Assembly: GCA_016190375.1 (NCBI GenBank)
Contig: JACPQR010000179.1
Location: forward strand, 1 to 33,406
Direction: 5' to 3'
DNA: 33,406 bases
Source of the DNA: Deltaproteobacteria bacterium
GTDB lineage: Bacteria; Myxococcota_A; Polyangia; JACPQR01
This document shows positions 27,471 through 33,406 of this stretch, one piece after another; position 1 is the first letter of the stretch; every line of letters starts with the position of its first letter. A program made the position numbers and the translations under genes. A model generated the notes under the pieces. The model saw only the letters and a list, made by a program, of their open reading frames with translations. It was not told the origin of the DNA and did not search any database.

Positions 27471-27482
27471 GCGACCTCGCCG

Positions 27483-27488
27483 ATTATA
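27483..27488 (-). promoter_or_regulatory. Consensus -10 box (TATAAT) for the minus-strand kinase
   Basis: A perfect TATAAT on the minus strand lies 12 bases before GTG 27470, giving a predicted leader of about 6 bases. GAGG lies 4 bases before the GTG. No clear -35 is seen. The complementary TTATAT (27484-27489) could serve the divergent gene at 27501, so the two promoters may overlap. Confidence 0.5.
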
Positions 27489-27500
27489 TGTGCACCGGGC

Positions 27501-28367
27501 ATGAAGAGGATACTGGCCCTGTCGGTGCTGCTCCTGCCCGCGCTCGCCGTGGCCGACGAGGCTCCCTTCGAGCAGGAGCTGTCGAGGGTTCGCGCGATGC
27601 GCGACGAGCAGAGCTACCGCGAGGCGCTCGCGCTCGCCGAGCTCCTCGCCGGACGGCACGACCTCGACCCGACGAATCGGCTCGACGCTCTTCGCGAGGT
27701 CGCCATGCTGAGGTTGATCCTGCGTGAGGAGGCCGGAGCGCGTGAGGCGCTGGCGACGGCGCTCGCGCGCGATCCGGGCTTCGACCTGGGCCCCGGTGAC
27801 CACCCGCCGCGCTTCGTCGCGGCGCTCGCGGACGCGCGGTACCTCGGGCGCGCGGCCGTCACGGTGCGGCTGGCTCCCTCGGCGACGCTGCGCGAGGGCA
27901 GCGCCGACTTCGCGATCGCGGTCGGCGAGGGGCAGGACGCGGTCGAGCGCATCGTCGTGACCCTCCGGTCGGGCGGGTCCGAATGGTCGACCCTGCAGAT
28001 CGATCTGCCGCCGTGGGGCGCCTCGGCGCCGGTGCCGGCCGGGGCGGCGCTCGAGTACTTCGTCGAGGCCTGCGCTCCGTCCGGCGCCGTCCTCGCCTCC
28101 GCGGGCTCGCGCAGCGCGCCGCTCGTGGTGGCGCCGCCGGCCAGCGCCGCAGCCCTCGCCATCTCGCCCGCCCGGGAGCCGGTCGTGCGGCGCGCACGTC
28201 GCGAGCCTGCGGTCCGCCGGGGACCATCCGGAGGCGGTGTCCCGTTGTGGGTCTGGATCGCCGGCGGCGCGGCGCTCGTGGCCGGCGGCGTGACCGCTGG
28301 AATCCTGGCCACCCAGCCCGATGCCGCGCGAGAGGGCTCGTGGGGATCGGTGGAGCTCGGCGAGTGA
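27501..28367 (+). CDS. Exported TPR-like protein with C-terminal membrane helix
   Basis: 288-residue protein. A signal peptide (MKRILALSVLLLPALAVADE) is followed by two or three TPR-like helix pairs at about 22-85 (SYREALALAELLAGRHDL, LREVAMLRLILREEAGAREA), a beta-rich domain (about 105-190; AVTVRLAPSATLREGSADFA), an Arg/Pro-rich linker and a transmembrane helix near the C-terminus (WVWIAGGAALVAGGVTAGIL). The tail is short (PDAAREGSWGSVELGE). The layout matches the gene at 13599, also next to a kinase. It is divergent from the second kinase and overlaps the downstream lipoprotein gene by 4 nt (GTGA). Function unknown; a partner in a kinase-linked envelope complex is inferred from repeated context. 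Confidence 0.85.
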   Translation: MKRILALSVLLLPALAVADEAPFEQELSRVRAMRDEQSYREALALAELLAGRHDLDPTNRLDALREVAMLRLILREEAGAREALATALARDPGFDLGPGDHPPRFVAALADARYLGRAAVTVRLAPSATLREGSADFAIAVGEGQDAVERIVVTLRSGGSEWSTLQIDLPPWGASAPVPAGAALEYFVEACAPSGAVLASAGSRSAPLVVAPPASAAALAISPAREPVVRRARREPAVRRGPSGGGVPLWVWIAGGAALVAGGVTAGILATQPDAAREGSWGSVELGE

Positions 28368-30085
28368 GAACCCTGGCGGCGATCCTCGCGTTGTCGGGCT
28401 GCGCCGAGCCGCCGACGGCGATCCTCGTCCGGCTGGAGGTCGACGAGGCCATCCGGGACGAGGTGGACGAGCTGTCGCTCGAAGTCGAGAGCGGGGGCGA
28501 GAGCGTCTTCATGCTGGCGCGCGAGCTCTCGGGCGGCGCCGAGACCATCTCCATCAGGCCCGGCGCCCTTGCCAGTGATGCCGTCCTCGTCCTCAGCGCC
28601 TCTGCGACGCTCGAAGGCTCGTCGATCACGACCCGCGCCACCACTCGCTTCACCTCCGGAGAGGATCGCGACGTCTGTCTCTTCATCGACGGCCGCTGCG
28701 ACGGGCTGGACTGCGGATCGGACGATTGCCGCGCGGGCGGCTGCGAGCCGGTCGTCGAGGCGCCCTCCGCGTGCGCCGTGCCCCGCTGCGGCGAGTCCTC
28801 GACCTGCGACGACCGACTCGACGAGACGATCGACGCCTGCGGCGCCGACGGGGCCTGCGCACACGACCCCGACCCCGACGTGGACGGCGACGGTTTCGAT
28901 GCCAGGTCGGCCGGCGGCGACGACTGCGACGACGGGGATGCGGACGCCCACCCGGGCGCCGAGGATCCATGCGACCAGAAGGATCAGAATTGCGACGACC
29001 TGATCGACGCCGAAGTGCTCGCGAGGCTCGAGACCGACTACGCGGCGATGGTGAGAGTGCTCGTCACCGACACGACGGCGATCCTCACCTGGATCGAGGT
29101 CGATGCCCTCGGGCTGAGCCGCGTCGTGCTCGCCCGTCTCGGCGAGGACGGCATCGAGGTCGTGGAAGACCTGGACGCCGCGCTGTGGCCCGCGCTCGCC
29201 CCCTATGGTGATGGTGCCGTTCTCACGTACCGCGACCTGACGTCGGACGGCTACGAGCTGGCGCGGCTCGGCGCCGGCGGTGACCTGGTCGAGTCATACG
29301 ACGTCGAGTTCGGGCGCTTGCCGCCTTGCGCCGAGGACCTGTTCGTGGAGCGGCCCATGATCGCCGTCGCCGGCACGCTCGTGGCGGTCGCCTACCATGG
29401 CTGCGAAGAGGACCCGCGTTCTTCGCAACCCCGGCTCGCGGTGGTCGACCTCGACGAGGGCCGCCTGGGGCTCGTGGCCGACTACTCGCTCGACGACGGC
29501 CCCGTGGCCTTCCCATCGCTGGCAGCGGTGCCCGGGGGATTCGTGGCGGCCTGGGGTCGCGTGGGTATCCTGACGGGTGCCATGATCGGACCAGGCGGTG
29601 CGCTGGTCGACACTGCGCAGTTCGGCACCCAGACCGCGGCGTTCCCGGCCCTCTTGCCGACGGGGGCCGGCCTCGGTGCGGTGTTCCTGGACGTGAGGGT
29701 CGCGACCGACCCGGAGCTTCTGGCCGCGGACCTCCGACTGCTGGGCGTCCCGCGGCCGATGGCCGTCGAGGGTGCGGACGATGATAGGCCGCGCTCCCTG
29801 GTCTTCTCGGGCACCCAGTCGAGGACCGGCGCCGCGGCGCTGGTCTACTCCCCGGTCTGCGAGCCAGGTGACTACCACTCCCTCACGCCGGAGCTCGTCA
29901 GGGTCGCCGGATTCCAGCCGGCGGTGGTCAAGGTCGGAGCCCTCCTCGGGGCCGACCTGGCCAGCGGAACCGGAGACGTCACGTACGGTCCGGACGGGGA
30001 CCTCTACTACGCCGACGTGATCGGGGCCCCCTGCACGAGGGAATCGGAGGTCGTCCTCGCCCGAATGAGCTGCGGCGCGCTCTGA
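28364..30085 (+). CDS. Lipoprotein with MopE-type metal-binding motif
   Basis: 573-residue predicted lipoprotein from GTG 28364 (GTGA overlap). A short signal, TLAAILALSGC, places the acceptor Cys at residue 13. A beta-rich N-terminal domain (ILVRLEVDEAIRDEVDELSL and on) resembles that of the lipoprotein at 10207. A Cys-rich segment follows (CDGLDCGSDDCRAGGCEP, then CAVPRCGESSTCDDRL), then the MopE-like motif DPDVDGDGFD, GGDDCDDGDADAHPGAEDPC and QNCDDLIDAE at about 170-215. That motif is known from the copper/kynurenine-binding MopE protein and occurs widely in myxobacterial surface proteins. The last 350 residues are predicted beta structure, possibly a propeller. Role unknown. Confidence 0.87.
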   Translation: MRTLAAILALSGCAEPPTAILVRLEVDEAIRDEVDELSLEVESGGESVFMLARELSGGAETISIRPGALASDAVLVLSASATLEGSSITTRATTRFTSGEDRDVCLFIDGRCDGLDCGSDDCRAGGCEPVVEAPSACAVPRCGESSTCDDRLDETIDACGADGACAHDPDPDVDGDGFDARSAGGDDCDDGDADAHPGAEDPCDQKDQNCDDLIDAEVLARLETDYAAMVRVLVTDTTAILTWIEVDALGLSRVVLARLGEDGIEVVEDLDAALWPALAPYGDGAVLTYRDLTSDGYELARLGAGGDLVESYDVEFGRLPPCAEDLFVERPMIAVAGTLVAVAYHGCEEDPRSSQPRLAVVDLDEGRLGLVADYSLDDGPVAFPSLAAVPGGFVAAWGRVGILTGAMIGPGGALVDTAQFGTQTAAFPALLPTGAGLGAVFLDVRVATDPELLAADLRLLGVPRPMAVEGADDDRPRSLVFSGTQSRTGAAALVYSPVCEPGDYHSLTPELVRVAGFQPAVVKVGALLGADLASGTGDVTYGPDGDLYYADVIGAPCTRESEVVLARMSCGAL

Positions 30086-30095
30086 TTCCACAATG

Positions 30096-30125
30096 TTGCG
30101 TTCGCGTCCCGCGGTCTCCTAGTCT
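30096..30125 (+). promoter_or_regulatory. Candidate promoter for the CsgG-like/PEGA gene
   Basis: TTGCGT (30096-30101) and TAGTCT (30120-30125) are separated by 18 bases in the 49-base gap after the MopE-motif lipoprotein. The start codon at 30135 is 9 bases after the -10 box, so the leader would be about two bases long. No Shine-Dalgarno is visible. Confidence 0.45.
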
Positions 30126-30134
30126 CCGGCACGG

Positions 30135-31190
30135 ATGAAGGCCGCGCGCTGCATCGGGCTCTCGGTCGCCGCCCTCTGCCTGACACGCGCGGCGTCCGCC
30201 GAGGACGCGGCCCGGCCCAGGAACGTGCTCGAGATACCGGCGCCGGCCAGGCGCCGTTCCGTGCACGTGCCCAGGTCGGCGAAGGACTGGCCGGTGGGCA
30301 CGACGGCAGTCCGGCCTGGGGACGTCGCGGTCGTGCGGCTCGTCGCGACGGGCCCCGTCCTCGAGGCCGACCTGGCTGCCGCATCGGACGCGGTCGCCGC
30401 CGAGCTCCGGCTCTCCTACAGCGAGGTGCTCCTGCCGGCGGACGCGGCCGCGGGGATCGAACGGGCGCAGCCCGGATGCCTCACCGCGCCGGGCGCCAGG
30501 TGCCTGGGGCGAGCGCTCGAGGACATGGGCTGGCCCATGTTCGTCAGTGGGCGCGTGACCCGGAGCGGCGCCTCCACCGAGGTCACGCTCGAGCTCTTCG
30601 AGTCTCGCACCGGCCGGAGCCTGGCCCGGGCCTCGCGCGAGACGACCGCGGCGGATCGCGCGGGGCTCGTCGCGCTCGGCCGCGTGCTGGTGCGGGACCT
30701 CGCGCGGGGTGTCGAGGCCGGGCGGCGAGTGGCCCACCTCGCCGTGGACAGCGATCCCGAGGCGGCGACGGTAACCGTGAACGGTCGAATGGTCGGCCGA
30801 ACGCCCTGGGCCGGCGACCTCGAGCCTGGCCGTGCGACGCTCGTCGTGGAGCTGTCCGGCCGCGTGCGGCAGAGCCGCGACCTGGACCTCGCGGCGGGCG
30901 AAAGCGAGCGCGTCGTCCTCACGCTGCCCGGATCGACCGCCGCGGCTCGGCGACGCCCACTCGTCGGACCGCTGCTCCTGGGCGTCGCCGGTCTCGGGCT
31001 CATCGTCCTCGACGCCGTCACCCTCGCGGCTCGGGGCTGCACCGGCACCGGAGCGGCCGGGACCTGCGCTCGCATCGCGCCCGTTCCTTTCGCCGTCTAC
31101 GGCCTGGGCGGCGTCGCTGCCGTGGGAGGAGCCTTTCTCTGGTACTTCTTCGGCGGCCAGCCCGACGCCGCGGAGGTCTCTGCGAGATGA
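30135..31190 (+). CDS. CsgG-like/PEGA-domain membrane protein
   Basis: 351-residue exported protein. A signal peptide (KAARCIGLSVAALCLTRAASA) is followed by an alpha/beta domain at about 70-195 (AVVRLVATGPVLEADLAA, CLGRALEDMGWPMFVSGRVT, STEVTLELFESRTGRSLARA) that resembles the TolB-N/CsgG-type sensing fold. A PEGA domain follows at about 200-268 (VTVNGRMVGRTPWAGDLEPG). Two transmembrane helices lie near 276-298 and 313-338 (PLLLGVAGLGLIVLDAVTLA; FAVYGLGGVAAVGGAFLWYF). It may be transcribed with the upstream lipoprotein or from its own promoter. It ends 9 bases before the convergent double-psi-barrel gene. Its role is unknown; the architecture is common among myxobacterial envelope proteins. 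Confidence 0.83.
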   Translation: MKAARCIGLSVAALCLTRAASAEDAARPRNVLEIPAPARRRSVHVPRSAKDWPVGTTAVRPGDVAVVRLVATGPVLEADLAAASDAVAAELRLSYSEVLLPADAAAGIERAQPGCLTAPGARCLGRALEDMGWPMFVSGRVTRSGASTEVTLELFESRTGRSLARASRETTAADRAGLVALGRVLVRDLARGVEAGRRVAHLAVDSDPEAATVTVNGRMVGRTPWAGDLEPGRATLVVELSGRVRQSRDLDLAAGESERVVLTLPGSTAAARRRPLVGPLLLGVAGLGLIVLDAVTLAARGCTGTGAAGTCARIAPVPFAVYGLGGVAAVGGAFLWYFFGGQPDAAEVSAR

Positions 31191-31199
31191 CGGTTCTGA

Positions 31200-32369
31200 C
31201 TAGAGCCGCGTCGACTGACTTCTGCGAGAGAACGCCGCGATCGCGAGGAGCGCCAGCCATGCGGCGCCGGGTGCCTCGCCGCCGCCCGCGGCCGCGCGGC
31301 AGCTCCCCGTGGCGCCCTCGTACGCGTAGGGACCTCCCGTCCCGTCCGGGTCGCCGAAGCCCGGGGCGCCGTCGCCGTCGGCGTCCGCGTCGGCGTCCGC
31401 GTCTGTGTCCGCATCGGCGTCCGCGTCGGCGTCCGCGTCGGCGTCCGCGTCGGCGTCCGCGTCCGCATCGCCTCCTCCGCCGTCGATCGGGTGCACGATG
31501 ACCTCGATCGCGGCCGCGTCCTCGGGCCCGAACCAGGTCGAGTCGCCCTGCACGAGGCCGAAGGTCTCGCGAATCGTCGTGTCCTCGGCGACCTCGGGCG
31601 CGGTCACCATGAAGGAGAAGCGGCCGACGACGCCCGTCGAGTAGGTCGAGTGATCGGGGCCCGAGGCCCGCGACACGCTCAGCCAGTTCTCGACGTCGTA
31701 GAAGGCCGAGGCGTGGTCGCGCGGACCGGTCGCCGCGAGCACCGTCGATTCCAGGTCCCACGTGCGGCGCCCCTCGTTGCGCATCTCGATCCACGCGACG
31801 GCCCGCTCGCCGCTGACCATCTCGGCGGGGTGGTCCTTGCCGACGTAGGACGCGTCGTAGTCGGGCAGGGGTGGCCCGCATCCACCCGGGCCAAGCTCCG
31901 TGTCCTCCGCGACCTCGACGACCTCCACCTCGAAATGGTCCGACCAGCCGCAGCTATTGGATCCGAAGAGGTCCCGACAAACGAGCGGCGATGCGTCGAG
32001 GATGGGACCTCCCGCATTCTCCTCGACCCAGTCGGCGGGTCCGGCGTCGGCGACCTCGACGACCACGCACTCACCCGTGTCGGGGTTGGTGACCTGCAGG
32101 TGGGCGCCGCAGCTCCAGCGCACCCAGCTCGTCGAGTAGTACCACTGCCCGTTGGCCTGACCGCCGCAGGCCATTCCCTCGCCGTCGAACGAGGTCAGGT
32201 AGAAGATGCCGTCGGCCGGGACGTCGCAGCACAGGAAATCGAACCGGTCGCATCGGTTGCAGGCGAGGGTCGAGGGCGCCTGGAGGAACACCGGGAGCGC
32301 CGCGAGGAGGCCTGCGAGCGCCAGCACCCATCTGCGCGCGAGTAGCCGCGTTTTCGCCGGTGCGGGCAT
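31200..32369 (-). CDS. Surface protein: double-psi beta-barrel (expansin/RlpA-like) + NBR1-like Ig domain + MYXO-CTERM
   Basis: 389-residue exported protein from ATG 32369. The signal peptide is RLLARRWVLALAGLLAALPV. It continues with a Cys-rich N-terminus (ACNRCDRFDFLCCDV), a double-psi beta-barrel at about 53-150 (GIFYLTSFDGEGMACGG, VVVEVADAGPADW, GGPILDASPLVCRDLFG) as in expansins and RlpA, and an Ig-like domain of the NBR1 type at about 176-293 (MRNEGRRTWDLESTV, ASAFYDVENWLSVSRA, VGRFSFMVTAPEV, FGLVQGDSTWFG). An Asp-Ala repeat linker occupies 301-334, followed by a MYXO-CTERM-like end (GSC at 357, AAWLALLAIAAFSRRS). The RlpA lytic residues (Glu-x2-Asp...His) are not seen, so an expansin-like non-hydrolytic wall role is more likely. 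Longer in-frame starts exist at 32426 and 32444. Confidence 0.87.
   Translation of the reverse strand: MPAPAKTRLLARRWVLALAGLLAALPVFLQAPSTLACNRCDRFDFLCCDVPADGIFYLTSFDGEGMACGGQANGQWYYSTSWVRWSCGAHLQVTNPDTGECVVVEVADAGPADWVEENAGGPILDASPLVCRDLFGSNSCGWSDHFEVEVVEVAEDTELGPGGCGPPLPDYDASYVGKDHPAEMVSGERAVAWIEMRNEGRRTWDLESTVLAATGPRDHASAFYDVENWLSVSRASGPDHSTYSTGVVGRFSFMVTAPEVAEDTTIRETFGLVQGDSTWFGPEDAAAIEVIVHPIDGGGGDADADADADADADADADADADTDADADADADGDGAPGFGDPDGTGGPYAYEGATGSCRAAAGGGEAPGAAWLALLAIAAFSRRSQSTRL
31368..31469 (-). repeat. Asp-Ala (GAC GCN) repeat tract
   Basis: About 17 six-base units encode alternating Asp and Ala (one Asp-Thr, ending Asp-Gly) in the linker of the double-psi-barrel surface protein. 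It is the same kind of two-codon acidic repeat as the Gly-Asp tract at 10618, in an unrelated gene. Confidence 0.92.
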
Positions 32370-32460
32370 CCGGAGTCGGGGTCTGGTGTGCACGGGAGTC
32401 TCCGCCTGGCCGGTCGGGCGAGCCATGTCGCAGTGCCCAAGCACGCTCCATGCCCGGCGG

Positions 32461-33150
32461 TCAGATCCGCAGGCGAAGGTCGACCAGGTCGCGGGCGACC
32501 CCGAGGATCCGCCCGAGCTGTGTGCTCTTGCTGGAGCCGGAGATCCGGGGGACGCACTCGATGGTCACGGTCCCATGCCGCTCGTGCGAGCGGAGCATGC
32601 GGATCGGGAACTCGAAGTTCAGGAAGAACGTGTCCGACTCGTAGAGCGCCGGATCGAAGAGCTCGCGCGCGAACAGGTACGGGCCGTCTGACCGCATGTG
32701 CACGCCGAACAGCGACCAGATCAGCGCGCGGATACCCGCGGACAGAACCTTCCGATGGAGGCCGTCCTCGCGGGCCCGATAGGTGGAGAAGACCAGCCGG
32801 ACCCGCTCGCGCTCCGCCGCCGCGCAGAGGAGATCGAGCTCGGCGGGTGGGATCTGTCCGTCGCAGGGCAGGAAGCTCACCCAGGGGAGCGTCGCCGCCC
32901 TGACCCCGGTCTTGATCGCCGCGCCGATCCCCCGGTTGCGATCGTGCGAGACGATCTTGCAGCCGGGGTCGCCCGCGACGGCTGCGCGGGCCGCGCCGAG
33001 CGTCCCGTCGCGGCTCCCGTCGTCCACGAACACGAGCTCGTACGGACCTCCTCTCGAGCGAAGCCACGCGAGGATCTGGCCGACCGCGACGGCCACGTTC
33101 GCCTCCTCGTCGTAGGCGAACACGAGGAGCGACAAGGGGAGCGCGCCCAT
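32461..33150 (-). CDS. Family 2 glycosyltransferase (DPM1/ArnC-like)
   Basis: 229-residue GT-A fold glycosyltransferase. It begins LSLLVFAYDEEANVAVAVGQ, the usual first strand of GT2 enzymes. The nucleotide-binding motif YELVFVDDGSRDGTL (residues about 40-54), the metal-binding region FLPCDGQIPPAEL, and the acceptor region FFLNFEFPIRMLRSHERHG and CVPRISGSSKSTQ match polyprenyl-phosphate-sugar synthases such as DPM1. No membrane helices follow, so it is of the short, soluble or peripheral type. ATG 33150 starts closest to the fold; ATG 33165 and TTG 33225 are longer options. It lies upstream of the double-psi-barrel gene on the same strand and may share its transcript. Sugar and acceptor are unknown. 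Confidence 0.92.
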   Translation of the reverse strand: MGALPLSLLVFAYDEEANVAVAVGQILAWLRSRGGPYELVFVDDGSRDGTLGAARAAVAGDPGCKIVSHDRNRGIGAAIKTGVRAATLPWVSFLPCDGQIPPAELDLLCAAAERERVRLVFSTYRAREDGLHRKVLSAGIRALIWSLFGVHMRSDGPYLFARELFDPALYESDTFFLNFEFPIRMLRSHERHGTVTIECVPRISGSSKSTQLGRILGVARDLVDLRLRI

Positions 33151-33223
33151 GGCGCCGGCGAGCATCTCACGAAAGCACGCGAAACTGGCAGGCCGTGACC
33201 GATCCGTGCGAGCCTCTCCCGGC

Positions 33224-33230
33224 AAGGAGG
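33224..33230 (+). promoter_or_regulatory. Strong Shine-Dalgarno for the last gene
   Basis: AAGGAGG lies 6 bases before ATG 33237, the best ribosome binding site in the window. It decides the start of the truncated gene and contrasts with the SD-less starts elsewhere. Confidence 0.75.
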
Positions 33231-33236
33231 GTACTC

Positions 33237-33406
33237 ATGACACTCAGAAGGCTCCTGCTTGGCTTGATCGCGGCCTGCCTCGCGCTGCCCGCGCCCGTCG
33301 CCGCGCAGCAGAACTACCAGCCGGCGCAGCCGGCGTATCAACCCGCGCCGCCACCCGCGCCGCCGCAGGGCGAACAGCCGCCCGATCAGTCCTGGGTACA
33401 GCCGCA
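33237..33406 (+). CDS. Secreted Pro/Gln-rich protein, N-terminal part only (3' end outside window)
   Basis: The first 56 codons of a gene that runs off the right edge. A clear signal peptide (TLRRLLLGLIAACLALPAPV) with an AxA-type cleavage site (VAA before QQ) is followed by a low-complexity Pro/Gln/Tyr region (QPAQPAYQPAPPPAPPQ). The strong ribosome binding site suggests good expression. What the mature domain is cannot be told from this part. It is divergent from the glycosyltransferase, with 86 bases between starts. Confidence 0.85.
   Translation, partial: MTLRRLLLGLIAACLALPAPVAAQQNYQPAQPAYQPAPPPAPPQGEQPPDQSWVQP

Overview
This is a GC-rich, densely packed stretch of a bacterial chromosome from what is most likely a member of the Myxococcota (myxobacteria-like). 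The reasons are three proteins with MYXO-CTERM-like C-termini (a Gly/Ser-Cys motif, a hydrophobic segment, then an Arg cluster), two Ser/Thr kinases with PEGA-like ends, a MopE-type metal-binding motif lipoprotein, FG-GAP/VCBS secreted proteins, and heavy use of GTG and TTG starts with 1-4 nt stop/start overlaps. No rRNA, tRNA, CRISPR array, insertion sequence or prophage was recognised. No gene-free stretch exceeds about 120 bases.

Layout. 1-2605 (-): a C-terminal-processing S41 protease running off the left edge. Divergent from it, 2719-6211 (+): accA, a small protein, a YbgF-like TPR lipoprotein, a LysM protein and a 70-residue tail-anchored ORF. 6267-6907 (+): a ribbon-helix-helix/PIN toxin-antitoxin pair with its own promoter-operator. 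6904-10145 (+): dprA and topA. 10207-19990: an accessory block of a lipoprotein with a long Gly-Asp repeat and FG-GAP repeats, a Ser/Thr kinase, a TPR membrane protein, a PHP/CehA-type metallohydrolase, a His-striped coiled-coil protein (all +), then a subtilase with a C-terminal FG-GAP region and yqgE (both -). 20026-20123: a palindromic/tandem repeat cluster that supplies the start codon of trmFO. 20094-25808: trmFO (+), an ECF sigma/anti-sigma pair (-), then xerC-hslV-hslU (+). 25848-33406: a second kinase (-), divergent from a TPR-like membrane protein, a MopE-motif lipoprotein and a CsgG-like/PEGA membrane protein (+); then a double-psi-barrel/Ig-like surface protein and a family 2 glycosyltransferase (-), and the start of a Pro/Gln-rich secreted protein (+) at the right edge.

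How it fits together. dprA-topA-trmFO-xerC-hslV-hslU is the gene order known from Firmicutes (smf-topA-trmFO-codV-clpQ-clpY in Bacillus). Here it is kept in order and strand but split twice: by about 10 kb of surface/signalling genes between topA and trmFO, and by a sigma/anti-sigma pair between trmFO and xerC. The accessory genes describe an envelope-signalling and cell-surface repertoire: kinases paired with C-terminally membrane-anchored TPR proteins, secreted Ca-rich propeller proteins, and MYXO-CTERM proteins that need a sorting enzyme not present in this window.

The items I rate most worth following are the repeat cluster at trmFO, the five-heptad histidine stripe, the similar C-terminal tails of the two TPR/membrane proteins, and the convergent overlap at the subtilase C-terminal extension.
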